In this document: positions 36,201 to 45,236 of the stretch, piece after piece
Layout: the number at the start of each line of letters is the position of its first letter
Position numbering within the stretch: the stretch's first letter is position 1
NCBI GenBank assembly: GCA_017477205.1
Contig: JAFUXE010000020.1
Coordinates: 3,864-67,863 of the forward strand
Direction of reading: 5' to 3'
From: Alloprevotella sp.
GTDB taxonomy: Bacteria > Bacteroidota > Bacteroidia > Bacteroidales > Bacteroidaceae
DNA: 64,000 nt
Notes under the pieces: generated by a model
What the model was told of the DNA's origin: nothing
The model's database searches: none
What the model saw: only the letters and a program-made list of their open reading frames with translations
Position numbers and translations under genes: made by a program

Positions 36201-36632
36201 CTGGGCTTCTCCCAGCGCACCGCAGACGCTCGTCTGAATGCTGAACGCAACGGTCTTTACACGGAAGATGGCCGCGAAGCCATGTATATCCACGGTAAGC
36301 CCGGCAAGAATGGCGTTGAAGGCGACTACCTCGTAGCCGTTGAAGAGTACTACCGCACCATCGGTGGTAACGCCAGCCCCACGCCCTACATCTACAATGC
36401 GACGAACTTCCGCCTGCGCGAGCTCTCCCTGAACTACACGTTCCGCAACCTGCTCGGAGAAGGCAAGCACCTGAATCTCTCCTTCGTAGGGCGTAACCTG
36501 TTCTTCTTCTACAACGATGCTCCGGTTGACCCGGATATTTCCCTCTCCACGACGAACGGCCTCGGCGGCTTCGAGTACTTCAACATGCCGTCCACCCGCT
36601 CCTTCGGTTTCTCTGCTAAAATCAACTTCTAA
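33204..36632 (+). CDS. SusC/RagA-type TonB-dependent outer membrane transporter
   Basis: 1142 residues from the ATG opening MQKPKKSVGMLLLLSLLCGG, which gives a signal peptide; the frame is open farther upstream without a plausible signal. A carboxypeptidase-regulatory-like domain (about 38-115, VQGTVVDENGVPVTGAAVVV) precedes the plug domain (DLMKVQDVNVANQLEGKI, the conserved KGANAAALYGSQAANGVI). The beta-barrel ends in an aromatic FGFSAKINF. SusC proteins import oligosaccharides or peptides across the outer membrane with TonB energy, capped by the SusD lipoprotein encoded 14 bases downstream. The glycosidases that follow suggest N-glycan fragments as substrate, which is inferred. Confidence 0.95.
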   Translation: MQKPKKSVGMLLLLSLLCGGSFSAVHATTPTVNNVALQAETVQGTVVDENGVPVTGAAVVVVGAKVVTSTDANGFFKIANVERGAQLRISLLGYKTQTVKWDGQPLNIVLEEAENVLEEAVVTAMGIRRKETSLTYATQQIKAEDLMKVQDVNVANQLEGKISGLTITPSAGGAGGASKIVLRGQKSILGSSTPLIVVDGVPLTNNTRGQLGMGAGTSLTSDVSSEGADPLSMINPDDIESMNVLKGANAAALYGSQAANGVIMITTKKGKEGKIDINYTTNVTFESPLLTPKIQTVYGANQTAAGGLESNGWGDKIANRAADNLVIATPFPNDSPFQVGDADNPTMMYIHLRNKGRDNSKDFYRTGTTFNNSVALSGGTEKVKTYFSYANTHANGMIENNSYNRNTLAFRQSYKLWNRIDLDASINYVQTVTRNRPGGGGHLNPIYHLYTTPNNVDMAYYKENYKVDNAQWYNSTDRSYYQPINYPVLDANGNLQYDENGNIVTSSGYSWTKGRTLLSGPRQDWAYMAASYNNPYWLTNMNRSKQKTDRIYGSFTGKLNIYDGLSLQARLGFDHTRYNNETKRYATTTYYSGYQMMDYGMYWVGNERTAEIYTDYLLSYDKTFEDWSVSASAGYVGHTIKSQNMSTSVEATVIPNYYQPNNSNPSGIPTIVNRFETSSGDKGATGTSKSSNWDQAALFTAQIGWQDKVYVDGSYRQDWYRSFKQFHTKYGTPISYGYWGIGANAIVSSLLEMPDWINYLKYRASYSQVGNGVPNNNFYQYGTNNQTDAVLLSGNLDFYPEPEKLGSFETGVEMLMFNNNLQFDLTFYNTIADKQFMNTGRAGRTVLLNSAKVRNTGIEATIGYDFHFGEDLRWKPTLNISFDNNKILRSAYQEDGTESPYKQQLGGARVVYQEGGSVGDIYVTDFKRDENGVLILNRTTFAPQYDNLHPYSKKIGNMNSKWQLGLSNTITYKDFQLFFLINGRIGGKVISQTEGYLDNLGFSQRTADARLNAERNGLYTEDGREAMYIHGKPGKNGVEGDYLVAVEEYYRTIGGNASPTPYIYNATNFRLRELSLNYTFRNLLGEGKHLNLSFVGRNLFFFYNDAPVDPDISLSTTNGLGGFEYFNMPSTRSFGFSAKINF

Positions 36633-36646
36633 TGCATCTTGAGACA

Positions 36647-38476
36647 ATGAATAAATTCATCTATTTCTTAGCACTTGTTCTCGGCGGGTTGGGGCTTCAG
36701 TCCTGTCTTGACTTCGACGATGAATACTCCACGCTGAATTCTGACCAGGACATCAACCTTGACACCGAATTCTACGGACAGCCCGACACGCTGAACTACC
36801 GCGTGGAAATCTCCGAAGAAATGTTTGACTCTGCCTCCACGGCACTGAACATCTACCTGCGTTCCATGATTACCGGTCAGTATTGCATGCTGGGTGGTAA
36901 GGAAGGCCAAGCTCCCGGTTCCCACGCCTACCAGTATCAGTACATCTGCACGGACGGCTATGCACAGTACGCAGTGGTGCCCCACTACTACTTTGCCTAC
37001 TCCACGGACCACAACTACAACTCCACGTACTACATCAACACGAGTTTCAACCCCGGTCCCAGCGGACGCTTCATCGGCATGAAGAACGCCATCGTGCCGG
37101 CAATGAACCACCCCTTGGCCGACTCCATTCCCGAAATCAAGGCTGTCAACCTGCTGATTTACGACTATGGTGCAGCTGAAGTCATGGACGTTTACGGTGG
37201 TATCCCCTATCAGGAGTATAAGGAGAACCGCACGGTGAACCCCTACACCTATCAGGGCCTTGAAGAGGTTTACCTCAAAATTGTCGAGAACATCGACACC
37301 ATCGTGAACTGCTTCCGCTACTACGGCGATAGCATACAATTAGAAGATGGCACTTATAAGCATAACCGTCCCGACTGGTATAAGGAGAAGCTCCAGAAGA
37401 TGCTCTACCGCTACGGGAAGGTCGTTCAGGATGCCTACACCGGCAGGGAAGGCTTCGACTCCTGGATTCGCTTTGCCAACTCCCTGAAGCTCCGCATGGC
37501 TATGCGCATCGTGAAGGTGAAGCCCGAACTGGCCAAGCAATGGGCTGAAGAGGCTGTTGCCGGCGGCGTAATCGAAAGCTACGAACAGCAGGTCGGCCTT
37601 ACGCCTATGAACGAAGGTTTCTCCAACCCGCTCCTGGAAATCACGAAGACGTGGAACGACTCCCGCCTCGGCGCATCCTTCGAGAGCCTGCTGATGAGCC
37701 TTGACCATCCGTACACCAAGTACATGTTCAACAAGAACAGTGAAGTGCTGAAGAACAAGAATACGGGTGAGGTAACAGAGCCCAACACACGCATTGTCGG
37801 TCTGCGTGCCGGCGGCCACTTCGGTGAAGACCAGCAGTATGCCGGTAACCAGTACGTCGGCGTCAGCCAGGTGAACCCCGAAGGCATCACGATGGCTCCC
37901 ATCTGGATGATCAAGTGGGCAGAAGTTGATTTCCTGCGTGCCGAAGGTGCCCTGCGCGGTTGGGACATGGGTGGCGACGCCCAGTTCTTCTACGAGCGCG
38001 GCATCTGCAACGCCTCTCTCGTTGATCCTCTCCTGTTCGACTACGACTATGCAAACCTGGTAGAGGCATATTTGCAGAAGGAGACCGCCACGGACTACAC
38101 CTACGTGGATCCCTTCGGCGACACGCCCGACATGCCCAGCGTCACGAAAATTGGCGTGAAGTGGAACGAAGGCGACGACCGCGAGACGAAGCTTGAGAAG
38201 ATTATCACGCAGAAGTACATCGCCCTCTATCCCAACAGCTACGAAGCATGGGCAGAACTCCGCCGCACGGGCTATCCCAAGCTCTTCCCCGTCCTCAACC
38301 CGTGGGAAGGCGACGAAAGCCTTGACGATGGTGACATGATTCGCCGCATGCCCTATCCCGGCCGTGAGGACGACTCCACCAACAACGACATTGAACGTTC
38401 CGGTCTTGACGCCCTTGGCGGCCCGGACCTCCAGGGCTTCCGCCTCTGGTGGGACGTAGAAGGTCCTAACTTCTAA
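36647..38476 (+). CDS. SusD/RagB-type substrate-binding outer membrane lipoprotein
   Basis: 609 residues with a lipoprotein signal (FLALVLGGLGLQSC, Cys19). A SusD-like helical core is seen: LLIYDYGAAEVMDVYGGIPY, WIRFANSLKLRMAMRIV, WMIKWAEVDFLRAEGAL, and IALYPNSYEAWAELRRTGYP near the end, all hallmarks of the SusD_RagB family. It binds glycan at the cell surface and closes the SusC pore. It begins 14 bases after susC, and a strong hairpin follows its stop codon. Confidence 0.94.
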   Translation: MNKFIYFLALVLGGLGLQSCLDFDDEYSTLNSDQDINLDTEFYGQPDTLNYRVEISEEMFDSASTALNIYLRSMITGQYCMLGGKEGQAPGSHAYQYQYICTDGYAQYAVVPHYYFAYSTDHNYNSTYYINTSFNPGPSGRFIGMKNAIVPAMNHPLADSIPEIKAVNLLIYDYGAAEVMDVYGGIPYQEYKENRTVNPYTYQGLEEVYLKIVENIDTIVNCFRYYGDSIQLEDGTYKHNRPDWYKEKLQKMLYRYGKVVQDAYTGREGFDSWIRFANSLKLRMAMRIVKVKPELAKQWAEEAVAGGVIESYEQQVGLTPMNEGFSNPLLEITKTWNDSRLGASFESLLMSLDHPYTKYMFNKNSEVLKNKNTGEVTEPNTRIVGLRAGGHFGEDQQYAGNQYVGVSQVNPEGITMAPIWMIKWAEVDFLRAEGALRGWDMGGDAQFFYERGICNASLVDPLLFDYDYANLVEAYLQKETATDYTYVDPFGDTPDMPSVTKIGVKWNEGDDRETKLEKIITQKYIALYPNSYEAWAELRRTGYPKLFPVLNPWEGDESLDDGDMIRRMPYPGREDDSTNNDIERSGLDALGGPDLQGFRLWWDVEGPNF

Positions 38477-38489
38477 GCATTCCCTCTCT

Positions 38490-38536
38490 ACGAGTTACGG
38501 GTAACCCTTCGGGGCTTCCCGTAACTCGCTTTATTA
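38490..38536 (+). terminator. Terminator after susD
   Basis: The stem CGAGTTACGGG with CCCGTAACTCG around a TAACCC/GGGGCTT loop is followed by CTTTATTAT. It probably separates, at least partly, susCD from the endoglycosidase gene. Confidence 0.8.
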
Positions 38537-38576
38537 TGTTCTACAAGAAACTGATTATTCTCCTATTCACTACACT

Positions 38577-41500
38577 ATGAAGAAAACTACATTTGCAAGT
38601 CTGCTGATGGCAGGATGCCTCGTGGCCGGTTCCTTCACGGAAGCCAAGGCACAGTACGACCCGTCCGCCTCCACAGAAATTTTCGACTTCAACCCCTTCT
38701 CTGACGAGAAGATGCTGAACCTCTTCTACGACGCCCTGAAACAAGGCCGTCAGTATCCGACGGAAGCAGAGTTCGAGGCTGCAGGTTTCAACATGACCGA
38801 CGTTGAGTTCGTACGCTCCCACGTGCGCCGCCGCGCACTCATCAACGAGCAGGACAAGCAGCTCAACACCAGCATCAAGAACGACCGCCGCGTATGGATG
38901 AACATCCCGATGGGCTCCGCAAAGGGCATCGGCGGCTATCCCGGCACGAACCCCGGCGACGACACCTACAGCCTCTGGAACTATACGCACCTCTTCGGCT
39001 CCTGGAACCACGGCGTGTTCCAAGCTCCCGGTGCATGGATTGACGCTGCCCACCAGAACGGTACGGACATCATGTCCGGCATCAAGTTCTTTGAAAGCTG
39101 GACAGCCTCCGCACAGCCCACAGGCTGGCAGAAGCTTTCCACGGCCAAGGAGAGCGACGGCTCCTACAAGTACGTGAAGCCGCTCATCAACTGCCTGCTC
39201 TACTTCGGCTCCGATGGTATCAACTACAACTGGGAGGCTGCCGGCTATAACGATGCCGACGTCGTGGCTTTCCACAAAGCCCTCTACAAGGAAGCAGCCG
39301 CTCAAGGTTTCGACAGTTTCCACATCGGTCTCTACACAGCGCTGTCCACCCTTACGGCAACCAACAGCGATGCCATGTTCGGCTCCAAGACGACGGGAAA
39401 GACAACCGACCTGATGCTTAACTATGCAGGCGGCGACTTCACCTATGGCGTAACGACCTCCGTCAACACAGCCAAGAACGCTATGGGAACAGCCGATGGC
39501 CTTTACGCCGGCGTATGGATTGTGACGATGAACCGCACATGGTCACGCCTTGCAGGCAACGACATCGGTGCCTGCCTCTGGGGCGAGCACGCCAGCAGCC
39601 GCTTCTGGAGCTACAACGTAGGTAACGATGCCCAGAACTTCCAGGCCAACTATCAGGCCATGCTTGAGCGCGGCTTCTCCGGCGGTAACCGCAACCCGGC
39701 CAACCTGCCCACGATGAACTCCAACGGCAACGAATGGGCTTGGAACGGAACCACACCGCCCCTGTCCAAGTTCGGAGGCCTTGCCACCTACTTCCCTGAG
39801 CGTTCCGCCATCCAGGGCAAACTGCCCTTCCACACGTACTTCAACATCGGTACGGGTGAGGTGTATAACTACAAAGGCAAGCAGACCCACGGCAACTGGT
39901 ACAACCTCTCCACGCAGGACCTCGTGCCCACCTACCGCTGGCTCGTGTATAACGCCGGTACGACCACCGTCAGCACGGCCATCCAGCCCGAATTCTCCAT
40001 TGAGGACGCCTACAACGGCGGTTCGTGCCTCGTGCTCTCCGGCCGCGCCACGCAGTCCGGCACCGACATCGTGCTCTATCGCACGAAGCTCACCGGAACA
40101 GAAGGCCAGCCCTACGCAAAAATTGCCGTCAAGACGGGCAAGGAAGGCGTGAACGAGACAAACCTCTACCTCATCGTGAAGGTCGGCGAAACGTGGAAGG
40201 AATTCCCCGTTGGCACCGCCGAGGGCACGACGTGGCAGGAAAAGACCATCGAACTCTCCGGCCTCGGCTCCTCCGACCAGATTGACTTCATCGGCCTACG
40301 CGTCAAGGGCAGCGAGGATAACTACAAGCTCCTCGTCGGCGAGCTCCAAATCAACGACGACGTGAAGACCGTTCCCGCAGCCATCAAGGACCTGACGGCT
40401 GAGGTGAAGCGCGAAACGACGAAGATGTTCAGCGTGAAGCTCAACTGGAACCTGGACGCCGAGACACCCGCCCACGGCCTGCTCTACAACGAGGATGCCA
40501 ACGTGGACCATTTCGAGGTGCTCTACAAGGACGGCGAGAACGGCCGCGTAAGCCTCGTGAGCCACGTGCAGGGCTGGTCTGCCTTTGTGGGCAACAAGAC
40601 CCTTGAAGACGGGGAAGACCCCTACTACGGCGTGCGCGCCGTCTCCACGGACATGAAGACCTACAGCGAGCCCGTCTGGGTACACGTAACCCGCAGCACG
40701 AACGTGCCGGAAGGTGCCGCCGAGGGCGACCTGCTCTATCCCGGTGAGAGCGTCATCAACGTAAGTGCCGATGGCTTCCAGACCGCCGTCAACACGCGCT
40801 ACCTCACCAGCGTCACCACGACCGGTGCCAGCGTGGAAGACCTCAACTACGAAGGTACACGCGACATGGACTACGACGCTCCCGAGGACAACGACAACTA
40901 CATCGACGCTCACGAGACTGCCGTACTGAAGGTGAAGCAGGGCGACGAAATCACGCTCGACTACAAATGGTTCGAAAGTTCCGACGGTATGCAGTGGTGC
41001 GTCATGAAAGCCTACGCCGACTGGAACCTCAACGGTTACTTCGAGGGCGGCACAGACGAGCTCCTTGTTGAGCAGGGTACGCAGAACACCAACAACAGCT
41101 ATGAGAACACGAAGGAATACGCAGACGCACACGGCACCGGCGCGCTCCACGCGAACGGTTACACGAACAGTCCGCTCGTTCCCTTCAAGTTCAAGGTGCC
41201 CGAGGATGCCGTTTGCGGCAAAGGCCGCATCCGCATCGTCTTCACGGACGCTTGGCAGCCTCACCCCGGTGCCATCGGCCTGACGGCAAAGGGCTTCTCT
41301 CTTGACCTCGGTCTGGAAATCAGCGGTGACAACCCGCAGCGTGAGGTCATCGTGACCCGCGACCAGGGCGAAGCCGACGAACCCGAAGGCCTCGTAGGGG
41401 AAGAGCCCAACGGCATTAACGTGGTTCGCGGCAGCGGTGTTTCCCGCGCCACCCTCACGGACGACGCCATCCAGTTCACGGACGTAGAGAAGGCTTGGGT

Positions 41501-41642
41501 ATATACGGCCGACGGCCGCCTCGTAAAGTTCCTCTCGGAGAATCCCGCAAGCCTCAGCACGCGCGGCTTCGCTCCCGGCACGTACCTCGTGAAGATGCGT
41601 AAGGACAACGTTATCCGCACGGAGAAAGTGGTTGTGAAGTAA
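38577..41642 (+). CDS. Secreted GH85-like endo-beta-N-acetylglucosaminidase with T9SS-type C-terminus
   Basis: 1021 residues; signal peptide ends at EAKAQ. The barrel matches GH85 logic: VWMNIPMGSAKG, a NYTHLFGSWNHGVFQAPGAW segment with WIDAAHQNGTDIMSGIKFFESW, and a catalytic Asn/Glu pair in GINYNWEAAG (Asn218, Glu220). GH85 enzymes cut the chitobiose core of N-glycans. After the barrel come beta-sandwich modules and a GEVED-like domain (YADWNLNGYFEGG, GKGRIRIVFTDAW). The last 60 residues (WVYTADGRLVKFLSEN, then GTYLVKMRKDN and a VVVK end) are a type IX secretion sorting domain. Family placement is from motif reading; another endoglycosidase family is possible. Confidence 0.72.
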   Translation: MKKTTFASLLMAGCLVAGSFTEAKAQYDPSASTEIFDFNPFSDEKMLNLFYDALKQGRQYPTEAEFEAAGFNMTDVEFVRSHVRRRALINEQDKQLNTSIKNDRRVWMNIPMGSAKGIGGYPGTNPGDDTYSLWNYTHLFGSWNHGVFQAPGAWIDAAHQNGTDIMSGIKFFESWTASAQPTGWQKLSTAKESDGSYKYVKPLINCLLYFGSDGINYNWEAAGYNDADVVAFHKALYKEAAAQGFDSFHIGLYTALSTLTATNSDAMFGSKTTGKTTDLMLNYAGGDFTYGVTTSVNTAKNAMGTADGLYAGVWIVTMNRTWSRLAGNDIGACLWGEHASSRFWSYNVGNDAQNFQANYQAMLERGFSGGNRNPANLPTMNSNGNEWAWNGTTPPLSKFGGLATYFPERSAIQGKLPFHTYFNIGTGEVYNYKGKQTHGNWYNLSTQDLVPTYRWLVYNAGTTTVSTAIQPEFSIEDAYNGGSCLVLSGRATQSGTDIVLYRTKLTGTEGQPYAKIAVKTGKEGVNETNLYLIVKVGETWKEFPVGTAEGTTWQEKTIELSGLGSSDQIDFIGLRVKGSEDNYKLLVGELQINDDVKTVPAAIKDLTAEVKRETTKMFSVKLNWNLDAETPAHGLLYNEDANVDHFEVLYKDGENGRVSLVSHVQGWSAFVGNKTLEDGEDPYYGVRAVSTDMKTYSEPVWVHVTRSTNVPEGAAEGDLLYPGESVINVSADGFQTAVNTRYLTSVTTTGASVEDLNYEGTRDMDYDAPEDNDNYIDAHETAVLKVKQGDEITLDYKWFESSDGMQWCVMKAYADWNLNGYFEGGTDELLVEQGTQNTNNSYENTKEYADAHGTGALHANGYTNSPLVPFKFKVPEDAVCGKGRIRIVFTDAWQPHPGAIGLTAKGFSLDLGLEISGDNPQREVIVTRDQGEADEPEGLVGEEPNGINVVRGSGVSRATLTDDAIQFTDVEKAWVYTADGRLVKFLSENPASLSTRGFAPGTYLVKMRKDNVIRTEKVVVK

Positions 41643-41682
41643 GCAAACGTTCGCCACACAACACACAATATTATATTATAGT

Positions 41683-41724
41683 GTCTCCCGCCGCGCAATT
41701 GAAGTGCACGGCGGGAGATTTCTG
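41683..41724 (+). terminator. Terminator after the GH85-like gene
   Basis: TCTCCCGCCG pairs perfectly with CGGCGGGAGA around about 15 bases and is followed by TTTCT. Confidence 0.88.
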
Positions 41725-41790
41725 TAGTACTCAAGCAACAAAGTGAGTCGAAAAGTTGGACGGAAGGACGCAGCTTCCGCAGAAAGATGT

Positions 41791-41798
41791 TACCTTTG
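41791..41798 (+). promoter_or_regulatory. Possible -7 element of the GH89 gene
   Basis: TACCTTTG fits TAnnTTTG exactly and lies 43 bases before the ATG, after the preceding terminator. The -33 element is not clear. Confidence 0.5.
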
Positions 41799-41841
41799 CT
41801 GCGCAAACACCATGAACAACATACTATAAACTCTCAAGCTT

Positions 41842-44703
41842 ATGATAAAAAGGGCTATTTCCTCCATCCTATTCGCAGTAGTCGCTCTCGTAGCGCATGC
41901 CGACGCCATCCATGATCTCCTCGGCCGCATATTACCCGAAGGCGACGATGCCCGAAAGTTTGAATACGTGCTAACAAATGCCGAGCAGGGCAACACGCAA
42001 CAGTTTGCCATCCAATGCGACGGACAGCGGGTGCACGTGGAAGGCACAGACTACGTGGCCGTGGCCACAGGCATCAACTGGTATCTCCAGCACTACGCGG
42101 GCGTTGACATCTCATGGAATGCGCCCACAGGCCGCCTGCCGGAAACACTGCCAACGTGCGAGCGCGAGGTTCACACGGCAAGCGTTCCCTGGCGCTACTA
42201 CCTGAACTTTTGCACCCACAGCTACTCGATGGCCTTCTGGGGCTGGGAGCGCTGGCAACAGGAGATAGACTGGATGGCCCTGCACGGCGTGAACATGCCG
42301 CTGGCCATCGTGGGCATGGAGAGCGTATGGCGCGATGTCCTTGAAACCGGATATGGCTACACGAATCTTGAAGCCGTGAACGAATTTGTTTGCGGCGCAG
42401 CCTATTACGGATGGTTCTTCATGAACAACCTCACGGCATGGGGCGGCCCGCAGCCCGCGTCGTGGTACGAACAACGCGAGGCGCTGGCGCGCAGCATCTT
42501 CCAGCGCATGACGGACTTCGGCATGCAGCCCGTCGTGCCGGGGTATGTAGGCATGGTGCCCAAGAACTTCCTTGCGCGGGCAGCCAAGGACAAGACGGCT
42601 GCCTGGAAGTCCTCGGACATCGTGGACGGCGGCACGTGGTGCTCCTTCACGCGCCCGGCCTTCGTGAACAACACGTCATGCCTCGAGGAGTTTGCCGCCG
42701 CGTACTATGCCGCCTTCGAGCGGCTCTACGGCGACGTCTGCCGGACGCACTTCTACGCCATCGACCCCTTCCACGAGGGCGGCGTACCCAGCGGCGTGAC
42801 GAGCGCGCAGAGCTCCGTACGCTCCATGTGGACAGCCTTGCAGGCCTACGACAAGGACGCCGTCTGGGTGTGCCAGCACTGGCAGGACAACCCCACGACC
42901 ATCGTCACCCACACCATCCCGCGCGGACGCCTCATCATACTTGACCTCCACGGCGACAACCAGGGCGACACGTCGTGCAGCGGACAGCACACGACCAGCG
43001 CGGGCGAGAACCACGACTGGGTGTGGGGACAGGTGTCCAACTTCGGCGGCAATGTGGGCCTCTTCGGGCGCATGGACCGCCTCATCGAGTGTTTCTACAA
43101 GGCGCGCGACAATGCCGCCACAAACAAGCTCGTGGGCATCGGCGCCCTGCCCGAAGGCATAGAAAACAACACGATGCTTTACGACTTGCTCTACGCGCTG
43201 CCCTGGACAACGGAGGACCTGACGCGCGAGGCATGGCTCAAGGAATACGTGTTCCTGCGCTACGGCGCGACCGCCGGCACGGAGACCCACGATGCCCTGC
43301 TCACGGCATGGCGCAAGCTGGGCGAGGGCGTCTATAACTGCCCCAACAACCGCCAGCAAGGCACCACGGAAAGCGCGTTCCTGCAGCGGCCTGCCCTGAA
43401 GCCCACGACCGTGAGCAGCTGGGCAAACTCCACGTGGTACTGGGACATGACGGAACTGCGCACGGCGCTCTACGCCATGCTCTCCGTCAGCGACGAGCTG
43501 AAGGACAACGAGAACTACCGCTACGACCTCGTGGACCTGATGCGCCAAGCCCTGGCCGACATGGGGAAACAGACGCTGGACTCCATCACGTCGGCAAGCG
43601 GCACGCAGCGCGACGCCATTGCCGGACGTTTCCTCCAGCTCATCCTCGACCAGGACCGCCTGCTGGGCACGCGCCAGGAGTTCCGCCTGGGGCGCTGGAC
43701 GGAGATGGCACGCGCACTGGGCACAACGGCTGACGAGAAGACGCTCTACGAGAAGAACGCGCGCATGCTGCTCACCACGTGGGGCGACCGCGCACAATGC
43801 GAAAGCGGCGGCCTGCACGACTATGCCAACCGCGAGTGGCAGGGCCTGCTCTCCAGCTACTACTACCCGCGCTGGAAAGCCTTCTTCCAGAAAGGCTACG
43901 CCGCGCAGAGCTGGTTCCAAAACTACGAGTGGCCTTTCGCCTGCGGCACGACGGGACAGAACACCGCCTACCTGCCCGCAGGAGCACCCTACGCCTACGG
44001 CTCCTTCAGCGCGGAGGCTGAAGGCGACGAGATTGCCGTCGTCAAAGAACTCTACCAGAAGTATTTCGCGGATTTTTCGCCCGAGGTCTGGGTTCAGTGT
44101 GTCCCTGACTTCGGCACGGTTTACACACTGACCAACGCCGAGACGTGGCGCTTTGACGCCGACATGGAAGGCCTCTGCCTGACGCCGCCGAACTCGGACT
44201 TCAACGCCTACCGCCTCAAGCGCGCCAAGCTACCCACCGACCCCACAACGGACCTTTCCTACCAATGGAGCTTCATCCCGGCACAAAACACGGACGGCGC
44301 CGTGCGCCTGCAAAGCGAGCAGCTTGAATCGCTGGAACGTGCCGCGCTGCTCTGCTCCAACAAAGCCACGGCCTCCTACCCTGCCTTCACCTTCAGCTCC
44401 AAAGGCACGGACTTCTACCTCTACCGCAGCGGCGACCGCTACTACCTGCAAGAAGTGGGCAAGGACGTCTTTATGGCACCTGACTGCGCATGGGCGGAAG
44501 CCTGCGTGCTGGTGTCCAATACGCGTGGCGCCACGTCCCTGCTCCACCTCCGCCCCGTCACGACAGGTATTGCGAACGTGTCCACCTCAGCACCAACTCC
44601 TTCGACCATCTTCGACCTGCAAGGGCGCAGGCTTGCCAAGCCACGGCGGGGCGTCAACATCCTGCACAGCGGCACAGGCACGACGAAGGTACTGATGCGA
44701 TAA
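41842..44703 (+). CDS. GH89 alpha-N-acetylglucosaminidase (NAGLU family), secreted
   Basis: 953 residues with a signal peptide (AISSILFAVVALVAHA). The NAGLU core is clear: WRYYLNFCTHSYSMAFWGWE, WMALHGVNMPLAIVGME, AWGGPQPASWYEQR, VPGYVGMVPKNF, IDPFHEGGVPSG, and the IGALPEGIENNTMLYDLL block. It removes terminal alpha-linked GlcNAc, as found in mucin O-glycans (alpha-1,4-GlcNAc) and heparan sulfate. The end (FDLQGRRLAKPRRG) resembles the C-terminal module of the sialidase and C10 protease. It follows the GH85-like gene but has its own -7 element and is behind a terminator. Confidence 0.93.
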   Translation: MIKRAISSILFAVVALVAHADAIHDLLGRILPEGDDARKFEYVLTNAEQGNTQQFAIQCDGQRVHVEGTDYVAVATGINWYLQHYAGVDISWNAPTGRLPETLPTCEREVHTASVPWRYYLNFCTHSYSMAFWGWERWQQEIDWMALHGVNMPLAIVGMESVWRDVLETGYGYTNLEAVNEFVCGAAYYGWFFMNNLTAWGGPQPASWYEQREALARSIFQRMTDFGMQPVVPGYVGMVPKNFLARAAKDKTAAWKSSDIVDGGTWCSFTRPAFVNNTSCLEEFAAAYYAAFERLYGDVCRTHFYAIDPFHEGGVPSGVTSAQSSVRSMWTALQAYDKDAVWVCQHWQDNPTTIVTHTIPRGRLIILDLHGDNQGDTSCSGQHTTSAGENHDWVWGQVSNFGGNVGLFGRMDRLIECFYKARDNAATNKLVGIGALPEGIENNTMLYDLLYALPWTTEDLTREAWLKEYVFLRYGATAGTETHDALLTAWRKLGEGVYNCPNNRQQGTTESAFLQRPALKPTTVSSWANSTWYWDMTELRTALYAMLSVSDELKDNENYRYDLVDLMRQALADMGKQTLDSITSASGTQRDAIAGRFLQLILDQDRLLGTRQEFRLGRWTEMARALGTTADEKTLYEKNARMLLTTWGDRAQCESGGLHDYANREWQGLLSSYYYPRWKAFFQKGYAAQSWFQNYEWPFACGTTGQNTAYLPAGAPYAYGSFSAEAEGDEIAVVKELYQKYFADFSPEVWVQCVPDFGTVYTLTNAETWRFDADMEGLCLTPPNSDFNAYRLKRAKLPTDPTTDLSYQWSFIPAQNTDGAVRLQSEQLESLERAALLCSNKATASYPAFTFSSKGTDFYLYRSGDRYYLQEVGKDVFMAPDCAWAEACVLVSNTRGATSLLHLRPVTTGIANVSTSAPTPSTIFDLQGRRLAKPRRGVNILHSGTGTTKVLMR

Positions 44704-44755
44704 GGGAAACAGACGTACAGAAATTATCTTCTGCCCACACATAAAAGACGGCAAT

Positions 44756-45157
44756 ATGGCGGCACACAACACGTTGGGACAACAAGGCGAACAGAAAGCC
44801 GTTGACTACCTACAACACTTTGGGTACTCGATACTGGAACGCAACTGGCGCAGCGGACACCTGGAACTGGACATCGTGGCGAAATGGAGGGACACGATTG
44901 TGTTCGTGGAAGTGAAGACTCGAAGTCACGAAAGTGAGGAGTTCACGGCTCTCGGCGCCATAACACAGGCAAAGTGTCTGGCCTGCGTGTACGCCGCAAA
45001 CTCCTATATGGAGGAACACCCCGGCGTCACAGACTTTCGCTTTGACGTCATCACCGTTGTCGGCACGTCGCCAGAGAATTTCGTCGTCCGCCACTACGAA
45101 AATGCTTTCAACCCCTTCCGCATTCTCCGCCAAAACCGCAGAAGAAGATACAACTAA
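44756..45157 (+). CDS. yraN: YraN/UPF0102 family endonuclease-like protein
   Basis: 133 residues. The family signature is present: NTLGQQGEQKAVDYLQHFGY, ILERNWRSGHLELDIVA, and the nuclease-type FVEVKTRSH (E-x-K). It resembles archaeal Holliday-junction resolvases in fold, but its cellular role is unsettled. It lies 52 bases after the GH89 gene. Confidence 0.92.
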   Translation: MAAHNTLGQQGEQKAVDYLQHFGYSILERNWRSGHLELDIVAKWRDTIVFVEVKTRSHESEEFTALGAITQAKCLACVYAANSYMEEHPGVTDFRFDVITVVGTSPENFVVRHYENAFNPFRILRQNRRRRYN

Positions 45158-45200
45158 AGGTCCACAAAGACGCATGTCCGAAGATTTCCAACGGGGATAA

Positions 45201-45232
45201 TTTCCGTGTTCATGCCATGTTGACTATCTTTG
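45201..45232 (+). promoter_or_regulatory. Promoter of the first glycosyltransferase gene, predicting a near-leaderless message
   Basis: TTTC at 45201-45204 and TATCTTTG at 45225-45232 are 20 bases apart. The ATG of the glycosyltransferase is only 4 bases after the -7 element, so the transcript should begin at or within a few bases of the start codon. Confidence 0.6.
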
Positions 45233-45236
45233 CACC

